Below are positions 26,656-35,105 of a stretch of 64,000 nucleotides of DNA, one piece after another; within the stretch, counting starts at the first letter, position 1; each line of letters opens with the position of its first letter. Made by a program: the position numbers and the translations under genes. Source of the DNA: Clostridiales bacterium (lineage in GTDB: Bacteria > Bacillota > Clostridia > Lachnospirales > JAQSXR01); contig JAQSXR010000003.1 of assembly GCA_029256575.1 (NCBI GenBank), forward strand, positions 124,001 through 188,000, read 5' to 3'. Below the pieces are notes generated by a model that was given only the letters and a program-made list of their open reading frames with translations, was not told the origin of the DNA and did no database searches.

Positions 26656-26906
26656 AAAATGATAATTATAAACCTGGATATGATAAGCAAAAAAACTATA
26701 AACCTAAAGGGGATAAAAAGATGAATGAGAATGAAAAACCAAAAAACGAAAAAGAAGCACTTGACAAGTTAATTAAAGCAAAAGCAGCTAAAAACCAGCC
26801 ATTTGGTGGAAAATCAAATCGAGATTCTTCATTTGGTAAATCTTTTAATGGGAATTCTTCAAAGAAAAGTCCGATGAAAACGACTCATAGAAGTAATTCA
26901 AAATAG
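26656..26906 (+). pseudogene. Detached C-terminal tail of the YgiQ protein (out of frame)
   Basis: Read in the frame of ORF 26721-26906 but starting right after the repeats, the sequence gives [53 protein letters not shown]. This is a low-complexity basic tail contiguous with the YgiQ frame except for a one- or two-base shift near 26653. The ATG at 26721 lies within this tail and is probably not a gene start, although AAAGGGG precedes it by chance. Confidence 0.6.
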
Positions 26907-26937
26907 TTTTAAATTAAAAAGAAGTAGGAGGAAAAAA

Positions 26938-27696
26938 ATGAGTAATATAGCAATAATAACAGGTGCTTCATCTGGCTTTGGCAAGGAATTTACGAAACAA
27001 CTTGCAAGTAAATATAGAAAGTTAGATGAAATATGGGTAATAGCAAGAAGAACGGAATTACTAGAAACACTTGCAAAGGAAGTTACTAGTACAAAAATTA
27101 AAGTTTTGTCTTATGATATTACAAATAGAGAACATATTTTGGAACTAAAAAAATTATTAGCAGAGAAACAACCTACTGTTAGAATTCTTGTTAATAATGC
27201 TGGATATGGACTTATGGGACATTTTGATGAAATCCCTCTAGAATCTCAGCTAGGCATGATTAATTTAAATTGTTACGCACTTACTGAAATTACTCATTTC
27301 GTTCTTCCATACATGAAGCAAAGATCTCAAATTATTCAAATTGCTTCATCAGCAGCATTTATACCACAACCATCGTTTGCAATATATGCAGCTTCAAAAT
27401 CCTATGTATATAGTTTTTCACGTGCATTAGCACAAGAATTAAAACCATATGACATTAGTGTTACTGTTGTTTGTCCAGGACCAGCTAGTACAGAGTTTTT
27501 TGATATCGCATCTACAACTGGTGACATTAAATTAATAAAGAATATGTTTATGGCGAATCCAGTAAATGTTGTAAAAGAGGCAATAGAAGATGCAGCAAAA
27601 GGAAAACAAGTTTCAACACATACTTTGGCCATGAAATCACTACGAATTCTAGCTAGAATAGTGCCAACACGCTTTATTTTACCATTTATGAAATAA
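26938..27696 (+). CDS. Short-chain dehydrogenase/reductase (SDR)
   Basis: A 252-residue classical SDR. The NAD(P)-binding motif TGASSGFGKEF is near residues 8-18, NNAGYG near 87, the catalytic serine in IASSAAF, and the YAASK motif near residue 150. The C-terminus has the CPGPASTEFF segment. It starts after GTAGGAGGAA. The substrate is unknown. Confidence 0.92.
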   Translation: MSNIAIITGASSGFGKEFTKQLASKYRKLDEIWVIARRTELLETLAKEVTSTKIKVLSYDITNREHILELKKLLAEKQPTVRILVNNAGYGLMGHFDEIPLESQLGMINLNCYALTEITHFVLPYMKQRSQIIQIASSAAFIPQPSFAIYAASKSYVYSFSRALAQELKPYDISVTVVCPGPASTEFFDIASTTGDIKLIKNMFMANPVNVVKEAIEDAAKGKQVSTHTLAMKSLRILARIVPTRFILPFMK

Positions 27697-27739
27697 CATT
27701 AATGGAATTATAATTAGTTTATGATATTAAGGGGTACGA

Positions 27740-28303
27740 ATGAAAATAGAAAAAGGTAATTTCGGATATATACAAAATCAAAAAAAGAAAAGATTATTTC
27801 AAATGATATTAGGAATATTATTAATTGCTGTAATATTTTTTACAGGATTTTTAATATTTAAAACGAAAGCAACTTATTTTACAGTATTAGCCGTTTTTTG
27901 TATTTTTCCGTTTGCGCAAGTGGCTGTAAATTACTTAATGTTTGTGAAATATAATACACAACCTCAGGAAAGATATGCCAAACTCACAAATTATTTATCT
28001 GATTCTATTTTACTTTTATCAGATATTATATTAACGAGAAAAGATTCGATTTATAACCTTCCTTTCCTAATAATTAATCAAGGTAACATCTATGCGTACA
28101 TAGAGTTAGCTTATGAAAAAACTGATGTAATAGACTTTATAAAAGAAATTCTAATTAAAAGTGGATTCTCTAGTTCTAAGATTGAAGTATTTGATGATTT
28201 CAATAGTTTTAATAAAAAGTTAGATGAACTAAAAAAAATTAGAACATCACCTAATTCAAATGATGTTAAAATCAAACAAGAAATTTTACGAAATTCATTA
28301 TAA
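27740..28303 (+). CDS. Conserved-looking membrane protein of unknown function
   Basis: A 187-residue protein. A short basic N-terminus (KIEKGNFGYIQNQKKKR) leads into two membrane helices (MILGILLIAVIFFTGFLIF and YFTVLAVFCIFPFAQVAVNYLMF), then a cytoplasmic C-terminal domain of about 120 residues with alternating strands and helices (SDSILLLSDIILTRKDSIYNLPFLIINQGNIYAYIE). I do not recognise a named family. It lies 43 bases after the SDR and 44 before the RluA-type gene, so it may be part of the same transcript. Confidence 0.75.
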   Translation: MKIEKGNFGYIQNQKKKRLFQMILGILLIAVIFFTGFLIFKTKATYFTVLAVFCIFPFAQVAVNYLMFVKYNTQPQERYAKLTNYLSDSILLLSDIILTRKDSIYNLPFLIINQGNIYAYIELAYEKTDVIDFIKEILIKSGFSSSKIEVFDDFNSFNKKLDELKKIRTSPNSNDVKIKQEILRNSL

Positions 28304-28347
28304 TAAAAAATTTAAATAATAGGAAATATATTTTACTGAGGTAACAA

Positions 28348-29295
28348 ATGAGACAATTATTAATAACAGATAATGAAGCGGGTCAGCGTTTTGATAAATT
28401 TTTGATTAAATATATGAATCAAGCTCCTAAGAGCTTTTTTTACAAAATGTTACGTAAAAAAAACATCACATTAAACGGTAAGAAAGCAGAAGGCTCTGAA
28501 ATGTTAGCTGCCGGAGATGAAGTTAAACTATTTTTATCGGATGAAACTATAGATGGATTTTCTAATATTGTTGTTCAAAAAGCAAACACAAATATCAATA
28601 TTATTTATGAGGATAATCATATAATCGTAGTTAACAAACCAGTTGGGGTCTTGTCACAAAAAGCTGAAAAAGATGATATTTCAATTAACGAGCAGATTAT
28701 TTCATATTTAATTGAAAAGGGCGAAGTAGATGAACAATCTTTAAGAAACTTTAAACCGTCTGTTTGTAATCGATTAGATCGAAATACGAGTGGAATTATA
28801 CTCGCAGGTAAAAGTCTTCAAGGTACACAATTCTTGTCATCTATAATCAAGGATCGATCACTTAGTAAATATTATCTTTGTATTGTAAGTGGAAGATTAG
28901 AAGAAAAGAAACTAATTCGTGGGTATATTCTTAAGAATGAAAAGACGAATAAAGTTGAATTCTATAGTAAACAAGTGAATGATGCAGTTGAGATCATTAC
29001 GGAATATGAACCAATGAAATTAAGTAGTGACTACACCTTGTTAAGAGTAAAACTAATTACTGGACGTTCTCATCAAATAAGGGTCCACCTTGAAAGTATC
29101 GGGCACCCAATATTGGGAGATACCAAATATTCAGGTAACAAGAGAAGTAATGAATTTAAATTACGAAATCAATTGCTACATTCAAATGAAATAGTATTTC
29201 CAATGGTTGAAGGACCTTTTGAGTACTTATCAAGGAAACAATTTATTGCGGAAGCACCGAAAGAATTTAGTAAGGTTATGGATAAGATATTTTAA
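28348..29295 (+). CDS. RluA-family pseudouridine synthase
   Basis: A 315-residue pseudouridine synthase with an N-terminal S4-like domain (AGQRFDKFLIKYMNQAPKSFFYKMLRKKNITLNGKKAEG) and the RluA catalytic motif NRLDRNTSGIILAGKS. The conserved GRSHQIRVHLESIGHPILGDTKYSG follows. It probably modifies 23S rRNA in the manner of RluC/RluD; the target is inferred from the family only. It ends at a long bidirectional terminator shared with the minus-strand transporter pair. Confidence 0.92.
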   Translation: MRQLLITDNEAGQRFDKFLIKYMNQAPKSFFYKMLRKKNITLNGKKAEGSEMLAAGDEVKLFLSDETIDGFSNIVVQKANTNINIIYEDNHIIVVNKPVGVLSQKAEKDDISINEQIISYLIEKGEVDEQSLRNFKPSVCNRLDRNTSGIILAGKSLQGTQFLSSIIKDRSLSKYYLCIVSGRLEEKKLIRGYILKNEKTNKVEFYSKQVNDAVEIITEYEPMKLSSDYTLLRVKLITGRSHQIRVHLESIGHPILGDTKYSGNKRSNEFKLRNQLLHSNEIVFPMVEGPFEYLSRKQFIAEAPKEFSKVMDKIF

Positions 29296-29314
29296 AAGAT
29301 CTATTTATATATTA

Positions 29315-29358
29315 AAAAAGAAAGAAGCTACGATTTACTCCGTAGCTTCTTTCTTTTT
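29315..29358. terminator. Bidirectional terminator between convergent genes
   Basis: An 18-bp perfect stem (AAAAAGAAAGAAGCTACG and complement) with an 8-base loop carries A-runs on one side and T-runs on the other. It can serve the RluA-type gene on the plus strand and the transporter pair on the minus strand; the stop of the latter lies in the loop. Confidence 0.9.
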
Positions 29359-29784
29359 CTTATCTACAATAGAATTATAAGCAAATCCAGCAAATACAAG
29401 TAGACCACCAATGAATTTTCCAACTGATAATTCATGCATTGTAAAATAATCTACTAAAAGTCCTGTAAACAATTGTCCAATGAATACGAGCAATGTTAAG
29501 TATAAAGATGACATTCTTGGGGTGATATAATTTGCGATTACCATACATAATACTCCAACGAATCCACCGAAGAATATCCAAAGTTGCGTTATTTGTAATG
29601 GGTTACCTGGAAAATTAATTTGATTTCTAAATATAATCAAGAATATACCGGAGGTAACTACCCCTGTAATATAATTAATAAATGTACCTTGCATATTTCC
29701 TATTTTTTTACCTAAATTAGAATTAATAATACGAGCTAACACAATAGTAACACCTGAAATAATAGATATAATTACATAAAACAT
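29335..29784 (-). CDS. DMT family transporter subunit, YdcZ (DUF606) type
   Basis: A 149-residue protein with about five membrane helices, the size and pattern of the YdcZ/DUF606 half-length drug/metabolite transporters (MFYVIISIISGVTIVLARIINSNLGKKIG, YLTLLVFIGQLFTGLLVDYF). Such genes typically occur as a tandem pair that forms a hetero-oligomer; the partner lies 12 bases upstream. AGGAGGAT precedes the start. The substrate is unknown. Confidence 0.85.
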   Translation of the reverse strand: MFYVIISIISGVTIVLARIINSNLGKKIGNMQGTFINYITGVVTSGIFLIIFRNQINFPGNPLQITQLWIFFGGFVGVLCMVIANYITPRMSSLYLTLLVFIGQLFTGLLVDYFTMHELSVGKFIGGLLVFAGFAYNSIVDKKKKEATE

Positions 29785-29796
29785 ATTAATCCTCCT

Positions 29797-30219
29797 TTAT
29801 AATACCATCATAATGATAATTCCACTGATTATTAATAATAAACCGATTATTTTCTTCATATCAAATTTATCTTTCCTCATTCCAAGTAACCCAAAGTGAT
29901 CAATTACTATTGATGAAACGGATTGCCCAAATAATCCAAGTGCCAAAGGAATTGATACCCCAAGTTGTGTAAAGGAAAGATTCGTAAATATAATGGTAAT
30001 TACCCCGAGGGCTCCAGCACTATATGCTATGATAGGAGTACCTTTTTGTAGTTTAATCTTTGATTTAGTAACGATTAACATAATAACTATAGATAACAAG
30101 CCAACCATATGTATAATTACACTTGCAGTATAGGAATCGTATTGATTTGTTAAAAAACCATTTAGTGTAATCATAATTGATAGTAAAATACCACTTAGTG
30201 CAGCTAAAAAGTTATTCAT
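29797..30219 (-). CDS. DMT family transporter subunit, YdcZ (DUF606) type
   Basis: A 140-residue protein with about five membrane helices (NNFLAALSGILLSIMITLNGFLTNQYDSY, LGVSIPLALGLFGQSVSSIVIDHFG), paralogous to its downstream neighbour. The start at 30219 follows AAAGGAGGAATAAAG; the ORF-track start at 30243 lies upstream of that site. It is transcribed divergently from a Crp/Fnr-type regulator, with a 16-bp palindrome between them, so control by that regulator is likely. Confidence 0.85.
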   Translation of the reverse strand: MNNFLAALSGILLSIMITLNGFLTNQYDSYTASVIIHMVGLLSIVIMLIVTKSKIKLQKGTPIIAYSAGALGVITIIFTNLSFTQLGVSIPLALGLFGQSVSSIVIDHFGLLGMRKDKFDMKKIIGLLLIISGIIIMMVL

Positions 30220-30274
30220 CTTTATTCCTCCTTTGAAATTCAAGTTAGTTTATCATTAATTAATTGTAATCTAC

Positions 30275-30290
30275 TATGACATATGTCATA
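30275..30290. promoter_or_regulatory. Perfect 16-bp palindrome, candidate Crp/Fnr-type operator
   Basis: TATGACATATGTCATA is a perfect palindrome in the 108-base space between the divergent transporter pair and the regulator gene. Its half-site arrangement TGACA-N2-TGTCA is the size expected for a Crp/Fnr-family dimer. Confidence 0.6.
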
Positions 30291-30327
30291 CTTAGTAATA
30301 TATATTTTATAAAGAGGTGAATCTGGA

Positions 30328-31023
30328 ATGATAAAAGTAAATAATACCAAGTTACTAAATAATTATAAGAAACAGTTCAATATCAATGATATTTTTTCTA
30401 TTGATATGAATCCATATATGGAGCTTGTACTATTTAAAAAAAATGAATATATTTGTAAAGAGCAAGAAAAATTAAGTCACCTCTTTTTTATGGTGGAAGG
30501 AAAAGCAAAGGTTTTTACTCTACTAAGTAATGGGAAGTCGCTCTTAATGTGTTTTAACCAAGGATTCAATGTAATTGGTGAACTTGAGATTACAAATCAA
30601 TTCATTATTAAGACGAATGTGCAGGCAATTGAAGACGTATACTGTATCGCAATACCTTCAGCACTTGTACAGAAATATTTACTAGAGGATACTAAGTTTT
30701 TAAAATATATATGCAATTCATTAGGTAAAAAATTAGATGATTTTTCAAAAAATAGTTCAATCAATTTACTGTATCCACTAGAGAATCGATTGGCAAGTTA
30801 TATCCTTGCTACTAGTGAGCGAAGTAAGAGTATAGGGCAAGAAAAATTAATATTTTCTGAGAACTTAACAGAACTTTCAGGTCTATTAGGGACTAGCTAC
30901 CGACACTTACTTCGAACACTTAATTCATTATGTGATAATAAAATTATTGAAAAAAACAATACCAAATTTAACGTTGTAAACGAAGCCGCATTACGAAAGA
31001 TGGCTTCCGACTTATATAAATGA
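30328..31023 (+). CDS. Crp/Fnr family transcriptional regulator (YeiL-like)
   Basis: A 231-residue regulator with an N-terminal cyclic-nucleotide-binding-type beta barrel (ELVLFKKNEYICKEQEKLSHLFFMVEGKAKVFTLLSNGKSLLMCF) and a C-terminal helix-turn-helix (LTELSGLLGTSYRHLLRTLNSLCDNKIIEKN). The N-terminal part resembles YeiL. No iron-sulfur cysteine cluster of the Fnr type is apparent, so the ligand is unknown. Divergence from the YdcZ-type pair suggests that it controls their transcription and perhaps its own. Confidence 0.85.
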   Translation: MIKVNNTKLLNNYKKQFNINDIFSIDMNPYMELVLFKKNEYICKEQEKLSHLFFMVEGKAKVFTLLSNGKSLLMCFNQGFNVIGELEITNQFIIKTNVQAIEDVYCIAIPSALVQKYLLEDTKFLKYICNSLGKKLDDFSKNSSINLLYPLENRLASYILATSERSKSIGQEKLIFSENLTELSGLLGTSYRHLLRTLNSLCDNKIIEKNNTKFNVVNEAALRKMASDLYK

Positions 31024-31028
31024 TTCAG

Positions 31029-31057
31029 TTGTTACCCTAATTTATTTATGGTAAAAT
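31029..31057 (+). promoter_or_regulatory. Promoter of recU
   Basis: TTGTTA (31029-31034), a 17-base spacer and TAAAAT (31052-31057), with a TG in the extended -10 position. Confidence 0.5.
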
Positions 31058-31093
31058 AATATATTAAAAATTTGAAAGAAACTTAGGTGACCT

Positions 31094-31609
31094 ATGGGAT
31101 ACTGGAATTCACGAGGACTTCGAGGATCAAACCTTGAAGAAATAATTAACTTAACGAATGATAAATATAGAGAAAAGGGAATAGCACTTGTTCAGAAAAT
31201 ACCAACACCAATAAAGCCAATCGAGATTGATAAAGCTTCAAGACATATAACACTAGCTTATTTTGAACAAAAGAGTACCGTAGACTTTATAGGAGTAGCA
31301 CAAAAGATACCTTTGTGTTTTGATGCAAAAGAAACGGTACAAGATGCCATTCCCCTTAAAAACATACATAAGCATCAAATAGAATTTATGGAAGACTTTG
31401 AAAAACAAGGTGGAATAAGTTTTTTTATTGTTTATTTTACTACATATAATGAATACTATTACTTAACCCTTGCAACTACGAAGCAATATATTGATGCTGG
31501 GAAGACAAGAATAAAAAGAGAAGATATCGGCACCAAATATAAAATAAACTCAAACGGGCTATATATAAACTATTTAGATATGATTAACGTTGACTTGAAT
31601 GACAGATAA
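31094..31609 (+). CDS. recU: Holliday junction resolvase RecU
   Basis: RecU cleaves Holliday junctions in Firmicute recombination and is structurally related to restriction endonucleases. The 171-residue protein has the family signature MGYWNSRGLRGSNLEEIINLTNDKYREKG, then KIPTPIKPIEID, the nuclease core STVDFIG and CFDAKETVQDAIPLKNIHKHQ. The middle FDAKE supplies the catalytic acidic residues and lysine. The start follows TTAGGTGACCT. It is shorter than the Bacillus protein mainly at the N-terminus, as in Clostridia. Confidence 0.92.
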   Translation: MGYWNSRGLRGSNLEEIINLTNDKYREKGIALVQKIPTPIKPIEIDKASRHITLAYFEQKSTVDFIGVAQKIPLCFDAKETVQDAIPLKNIHKHQIEFMEDFEKQGGISFFIVYFTTYNEYYYLTLATTKQYIDAGKTRIKREDIGTKYKINSNGLYINYLDMINVDLNDR

Positions 31610-31699
31610 ATAGAGTATGCATATTATAATTATTGATATAAATAAAAATTTTTATGATAAAATTCAATTCACAAATAGCAATTAAAATAAAGATAAATC

Positions 31700-31728
31700 T
31701 TGACACTCAAACTGTCTTATGGTAGTAT
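31700..31728 (+). promoter_or_regulatory. Promoter of the his operon
   Basis: TTGACA (31700-31705), a 17-base spacer and TAGTAT (31723-31728), 47 bases before the hisZ start. Confidence 0.75.
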
Positions 31729-31758
31729 GTTACCAAATTAGCAGTTTACCACAGTAAA
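31720..31758. promoter_or_regulatory. Inverted repeats overlapping the his promoter, candidate operators
   Basis: TGGTA-N6-TACCA (31720-31735) covers the -10 box. A second inverted repeat, TTTAC-CACA-GTAAA (31745-31758), follows near the expected transcript start. No His T-box is visible in this short leader, so repressor control is a plausible alternative. Confidence 0.4.
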
Positions 31759-31774
31759 GTAAGGAGGATATTTG

Positions 31775-33043
31775 ATGACAGACAAATTATTACACACACC
31801 AGCTGGACTTAGAGATATTTATAGCTTAGAATGTGCCAAAAAACATATGATGGAGGAAAGACTACATCATATTATGCATTTATATGGTTATCAAGATATC
31901 GAGACACCAACCTTTGAATATTATGAAGTATTTGACCAAGATACAGGGACAGTTGCCCCAAAAGAAACCTATCGATTTTTTGATCGAGAGAATAATCTAG
32001 TAGTTCTTAGACCTGACATAACTCCATCGATCGCACGTGCTGCTTCTAAATATTATTCATATTCTGATTTACCAGTACGTTTATGCTACAAAGGAAACAC
32101 TTTTCGAAATAAAGAAAGCTATCAAGGGAAAATGAATGAAGTTACACAACTTGGAGCAGAATTAATCGGCGATTCCTCTACCGATGCCGATGCTGAGATT
32201 ATTGCAATCCTTGTGATGACTATGCTTCAAGCAGGTCTAACTGAATTTCAAATTGATTTAGGTCAAATTGATTATTTTAATGGATTAATCGAAGAAGCGG
32301 CTTTGGATAAAGTATTAGAAGAAGAGGTTAAATCCTTAATTGAGGAAAAAAACTTCTTCGGGGTAGAAACACTCCTCTCAGATAAACAAATGCCTGAAAA
32401 TGCAAAAATTGCGCTTATTAGGTTACAAGAACTATTTGGTTCATTAGACAAATTACAAACTGCTAAATCATTGACCTCGAATCCAAAGTCGATACAGGCA
32501 GTTGCAAGACTAGAAGAAGTATATAAAATACTTTCAATATATGGCTATGAAAAATATATTACTTTTGATTTAAGCATGATTCATAAACTTGACTATTATA
32601 CAGGTGTAATTTTCTCTGTTCACACTTATGGATTAGGAGCGCATATAGCAATGGGAGGAAGATATGATAAACTGATGTCCCAATATGGAAAAGATGCACC
32701 TGCAATTGGGTTTGCAATCTCAATGGATGAATTACTCACAGCTTTAGATAGACAAAAAATCAATATCGCAACAGAAAATACAAATACTATGATTTTGTAT
32801 CATCAACAGTTGAGAAAAGAAGCAATTTCAATTGCTGAAAGCTTTCGTGCAGATGGATTACAAATTGAACTACAAAACATGAGCAATAATAGAACAGTTG
32901 AAACATATATGATATCCGCTCAAAAACGTGGAATCGGTGGAATTATTTTTATTGAAAATGAAGATAACATACAAGTTATCGAAATAGCAACCGGTAATAT
33001 TACGGAGACTACACTTAAAGATTTAATGGGAGGTGCCCAATAA
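31775..33043 (+). CDS. hisZ: ATP phosphoribosyltransferase regulatory subunit HisZ
   Basis: HisZ is a histidyl-tRNA-synthetase-like protein without aminoacylation function that activates short-form HisG. The protein (422 residues) has class II synthetase-like motifs: [23 protein letters not shown] and [14 protein letters not shown], with [20 protein letters not shown] later. The ATG at 31775 is preceded by AAGGAGG; the track start TTG at 31772 is one codon upstream. HisZ directly precedes hisG, whose short length requires it. Confidence 0.95.
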   Translation: MTDKLLHTPAGLRDIYSLECAKKHMMEERLHHIMHLYGYQDIETPTFEYYEVFDQDTGTVAPKETYRFFDRENNLVVLRPDITPSIARAASKYYSYSDLPVRLCYKGNTFRNKESYQGKMNEVTQLGAELIGDSSTDADAEIIAILVMTMLQAGLTEFQIDLGQIDYFNGLIEEAALDKVLEEEVKSLIEEKNFFGVETLLSDKQMPENAKIALIRLQELFGSLDKLQTAKSLTSNPKSIQAVARLEEVYKILSIYGYEKYITFDLSMIHKLDYYTGVIFSVHTYGLGAHIAMGGRYDKLMSQYGKDAPAIGFAISMDELLTALDRQKINIATENTNTMILYHQQLRKEAISIAESFRADGLQIELQNMSNNRTVETYMISAQKRGIGGIIFIENEDNIQVIEIATGNITETTLKDLMGGAQ

Positions 33044-33678
33044 TGAGATATATAACATTTGCACTTGCAAAAGGTCGTTTAGCTAAAACTGCACTTGCTA
33101 TGCTTGAAGAGATTGGCATTACATGTGAAGAGATGAAAGATCCCAATTCTAGAAAGTTAATATTTGTAAATGAAGAATTAAAACTTAAATTTTTCTTGGC
33201 AAAAGCCCCAGATGTCCCAACTTATGTTGAATATGGTGCTGCAGATATTGGAGTAGTAGGTAAAGATACGATATTAGAAGAACATAAAAAAATATATGAA
33301 GTCTTAGATCTTGGTTTTGGAAAATGTAGAATGTGTGTTGCCGGTCCTAAGTCAGCTCGGTCTATCTTAGATGGTAACGACGTTTTCAGAGTTGCTACGA
33401 AATATCCAAATATCGCAAAAGACTATTTTTATAATAAAAAAAATCAATCGGTAGAGATAATTAAGCTTAATGGCTCGATTGAATTAGCTCCTATCGTAGG
33501 ACTATCAGAGGTAATCGTAGATATAGTAGAAACAGGCTCTACACTTAGAGAAAATGGCCTTGAAGTACTAGATGATATCTGCCAATTATCAGCTAGAATG
33601 GTAATAAATCAAGTTAGCATGAAGATGGAAAATGAGAGAATTACGAATATAATTGATAAACTTAGAAAACTTTTATAA
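33043..33678 (+). CDS. hisG: ATP phosphoribosyltransferase catalytic subunit, short form HisG
   Basis: HisG condenses ATP with PRPP, the first step of histidine synthesis. At 211 residues it is the short form, which lacks the C-terminal regulatory domain and works with HisZ. Motifs include [31 protein letters not shown] and the PRPP loop region [18 protein letters not shown]. The start overlaps the hisZ stop (TAATG), so translation is coupled. Confidence 0.95.
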   Translation: MRYITFALAKGRLAKTALAMLEEIGITCEEMKDPNSRKLIFVNEELKLKFFLAKAPDVPTYVEYGAADIGVVGKDTILEEHKKIYEVLDLGFGKCRMCVAGPKSARSILDGNDVFRVATKYPNIAKDYFYNKKNQSVEIIKLNGSIELAPIVGLSEVIVDIVETGSTLRENGLEVLDDICQLSARMVINQVSMKMENERITNIIDKLRKLL

Positions 33679-33694
33679 GGAAGGGGGTACTTAG

Positions 33695-35002
33695 ATGCAG
33701 GTAATTAAAATTGAAGATGTAAAAGCGCAAAATGTACTATCAGATTTACTGAAAAGAAGTACAAATGATTATGATGAATATATGAGTAGGGTTCAAGAAA
33801 TTGTAAATGATGTGAAGCAAAATCGTGATAGTGCAATTATAAAATACACAAAATTATTTGATAATGTTGAACTAACAGCAGATACAATTAAAGTAAGTCA
33901 AGAAGAAATCACGGAAGCATATTCATTAGTTGATACCAAATTGATTGAAGTTATTAGAAAATCAATCTATAACGTTGAGCTATTTCATGCAAAACAAAAA
34001 CAAAATAGTTGGTTTGATTCCAATAATAAAGGTGTATTACTTGGACAAAAGGTCTCAGCAGTAGCAAGTGCTGGTGTATATGTTCCAGGCGGGAAAGCTG
34101 TTTATCCTTCCTCCGTAGTTATGAACATAATCCCGGCTAAAGTAGCTGGAGTAGAAAAGATTATTATGACAACTCCACCTGACAAAATTACCGGAAAAGT
34201 AAATCCACTTACTCTCGTTGCAGCAAATGAGTGCGGTGTTACTGAGATTTATAAAGTAGGCGGTGCTCAAGCAATAGCAGCTCTTGCCTTTGGTACAGAA
34301 TCTGTTCCAAAAGTTGATAAAATAGTTGGACCAGGAAATATCTATGTTGCACTCGCAAAAAAAGCTGTTTATGGTCATGTCAGTATTGATTCAATCGCAG
34401 GCCCTAGCGAAGTACTAGTTATAGCAGATGAAAATGCAAATCCAACCTATATTGCTGCAGATTTACTTTCACAAGCAGAGCATGATGAAATAGCTTCTTG
34501 TATATTAGTAACCACAAGTAAAGAACTTGCGGATAAAGTATTAGTTGAAATCGATCGATTTGTAAAAAAACTAAGTAGAAAAGATATTTTAGAGAAGTCT
34601 TTGGAAAACTACGGATTTATATTAATCGCTAATAATTTAGAAGATGCAATCGCAATCAGTAATGATATCGCTCCAGAGCATTTAGAAATCGTTACGAAGG
34701 ATCCTTTTATGGTTATGACAAAAATCAAAAATGCTGGAGCAATATTCCTTGGCGAATATAGTCCAGAGCCATTAGGTGATTATATGGCAGGACCAAACCA
34801 TGTTTTACCGACAAATGGAACAGCAAAATTCTTCTCTCCACTCAGTGTTGATGATTTTATAAAGAAATCAAGTATTATTTCATATTCAAGAGAAGCCCTT
34901 CAAGAAATCTATCAAGACATTGTTACTTTTGCAGAGGCTGAACAACTTACTGCACATGCAAACTCGGTAAGGATTCGTTTCGAAGATGAGTTAAGTAAAT
35001 AA
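33695..35002 (+). CDS. hisD: Histidinol dehydrogenase
   Basis: HisD oxidises L-histidinol to histidine in two NAD-dependent steps. The 435-residue length is typical. Visible segments include VPGGKAVYPSSVVMNIIPAKVAGV, KVDKIVGPGNIYVALAKKAVYG, SIAGPSEVLVIADENAN, the zinc-site region SQAEHDE and EPLGDYMAGPNHVLPT. AAGGAAGGGGG precedes the start, 16 bases after hisG. Confidence 0.96.
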   Translation: MQVIKIEDVKAQNVLSDLLKRSTNDYDEYMSRVQEIVNDVKQNRDSAIIKYTKLFDNVELTADTIKVSQEEITEAYSLVDTKLIEVIRKSIYNVELFHAKQKQNSWFDSNNKGVLLGQKVSAVASAGVYVPGGKAVYPSSVVMNIIPAKVAGVEKIIMTTPPDKITGKVNPLTLVAANECGVTEIYKVGGAQAIAALAFGTESVPKVDKIVGPGNIYVALAKKAVYGHVSIDSIAGPSEVLVIADENANPTYIAADLLSQAEHDEIASCILVTTSKELADKVLVEIDRFVKKLSRKDILEKSLENYGFILIANNLEDAIAISNDIAPEHLEIVTKDPFMVMTKIKNAGAIFLGEYSPEPLGDYMAGPNHVLPTNGTAKFFSPLSVDDFIKKSSIISYSREALQEIYQDIVTFAEAEQLTAHANSVRIRFEDELSK

Positions 35003-35015
35003 ATAACGTAAATAT

Positions 35016-35060
35016 TAGGACTTCGTAGCCTGTTTCAATTTAACATGTTACGATGTCCTA
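35016..35060 (+). other. Intra-operon stem-loop between hisD and hisC
   Basis: TAGGACTTCGTA pairs with TACGATGTCCTA (one mismatch of 12) across 21 bases, with no T-run. It occupies most of the 103-base gap and may be an mRNA processing or stability element. Confidence 0.45.
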
Positions 35061-35105
35061 TGAATATATACCAAAATATATAAAGATATATAAGGAGATA
35101 ATATT

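Noticed and set aside
26721-26906. Small 61-codon ORF as an independent gene
   Set aside because: Its frame extends upstream without a stop to the end of the ygiQ repeats and reads as a YgiQ-type tail; the apparent ribosome site is part of that tail.
31610-31774. His-type T-box before hisZ
   Set aside because: No GGGTGGNACCGCG-like core or terminator is present in the leader.
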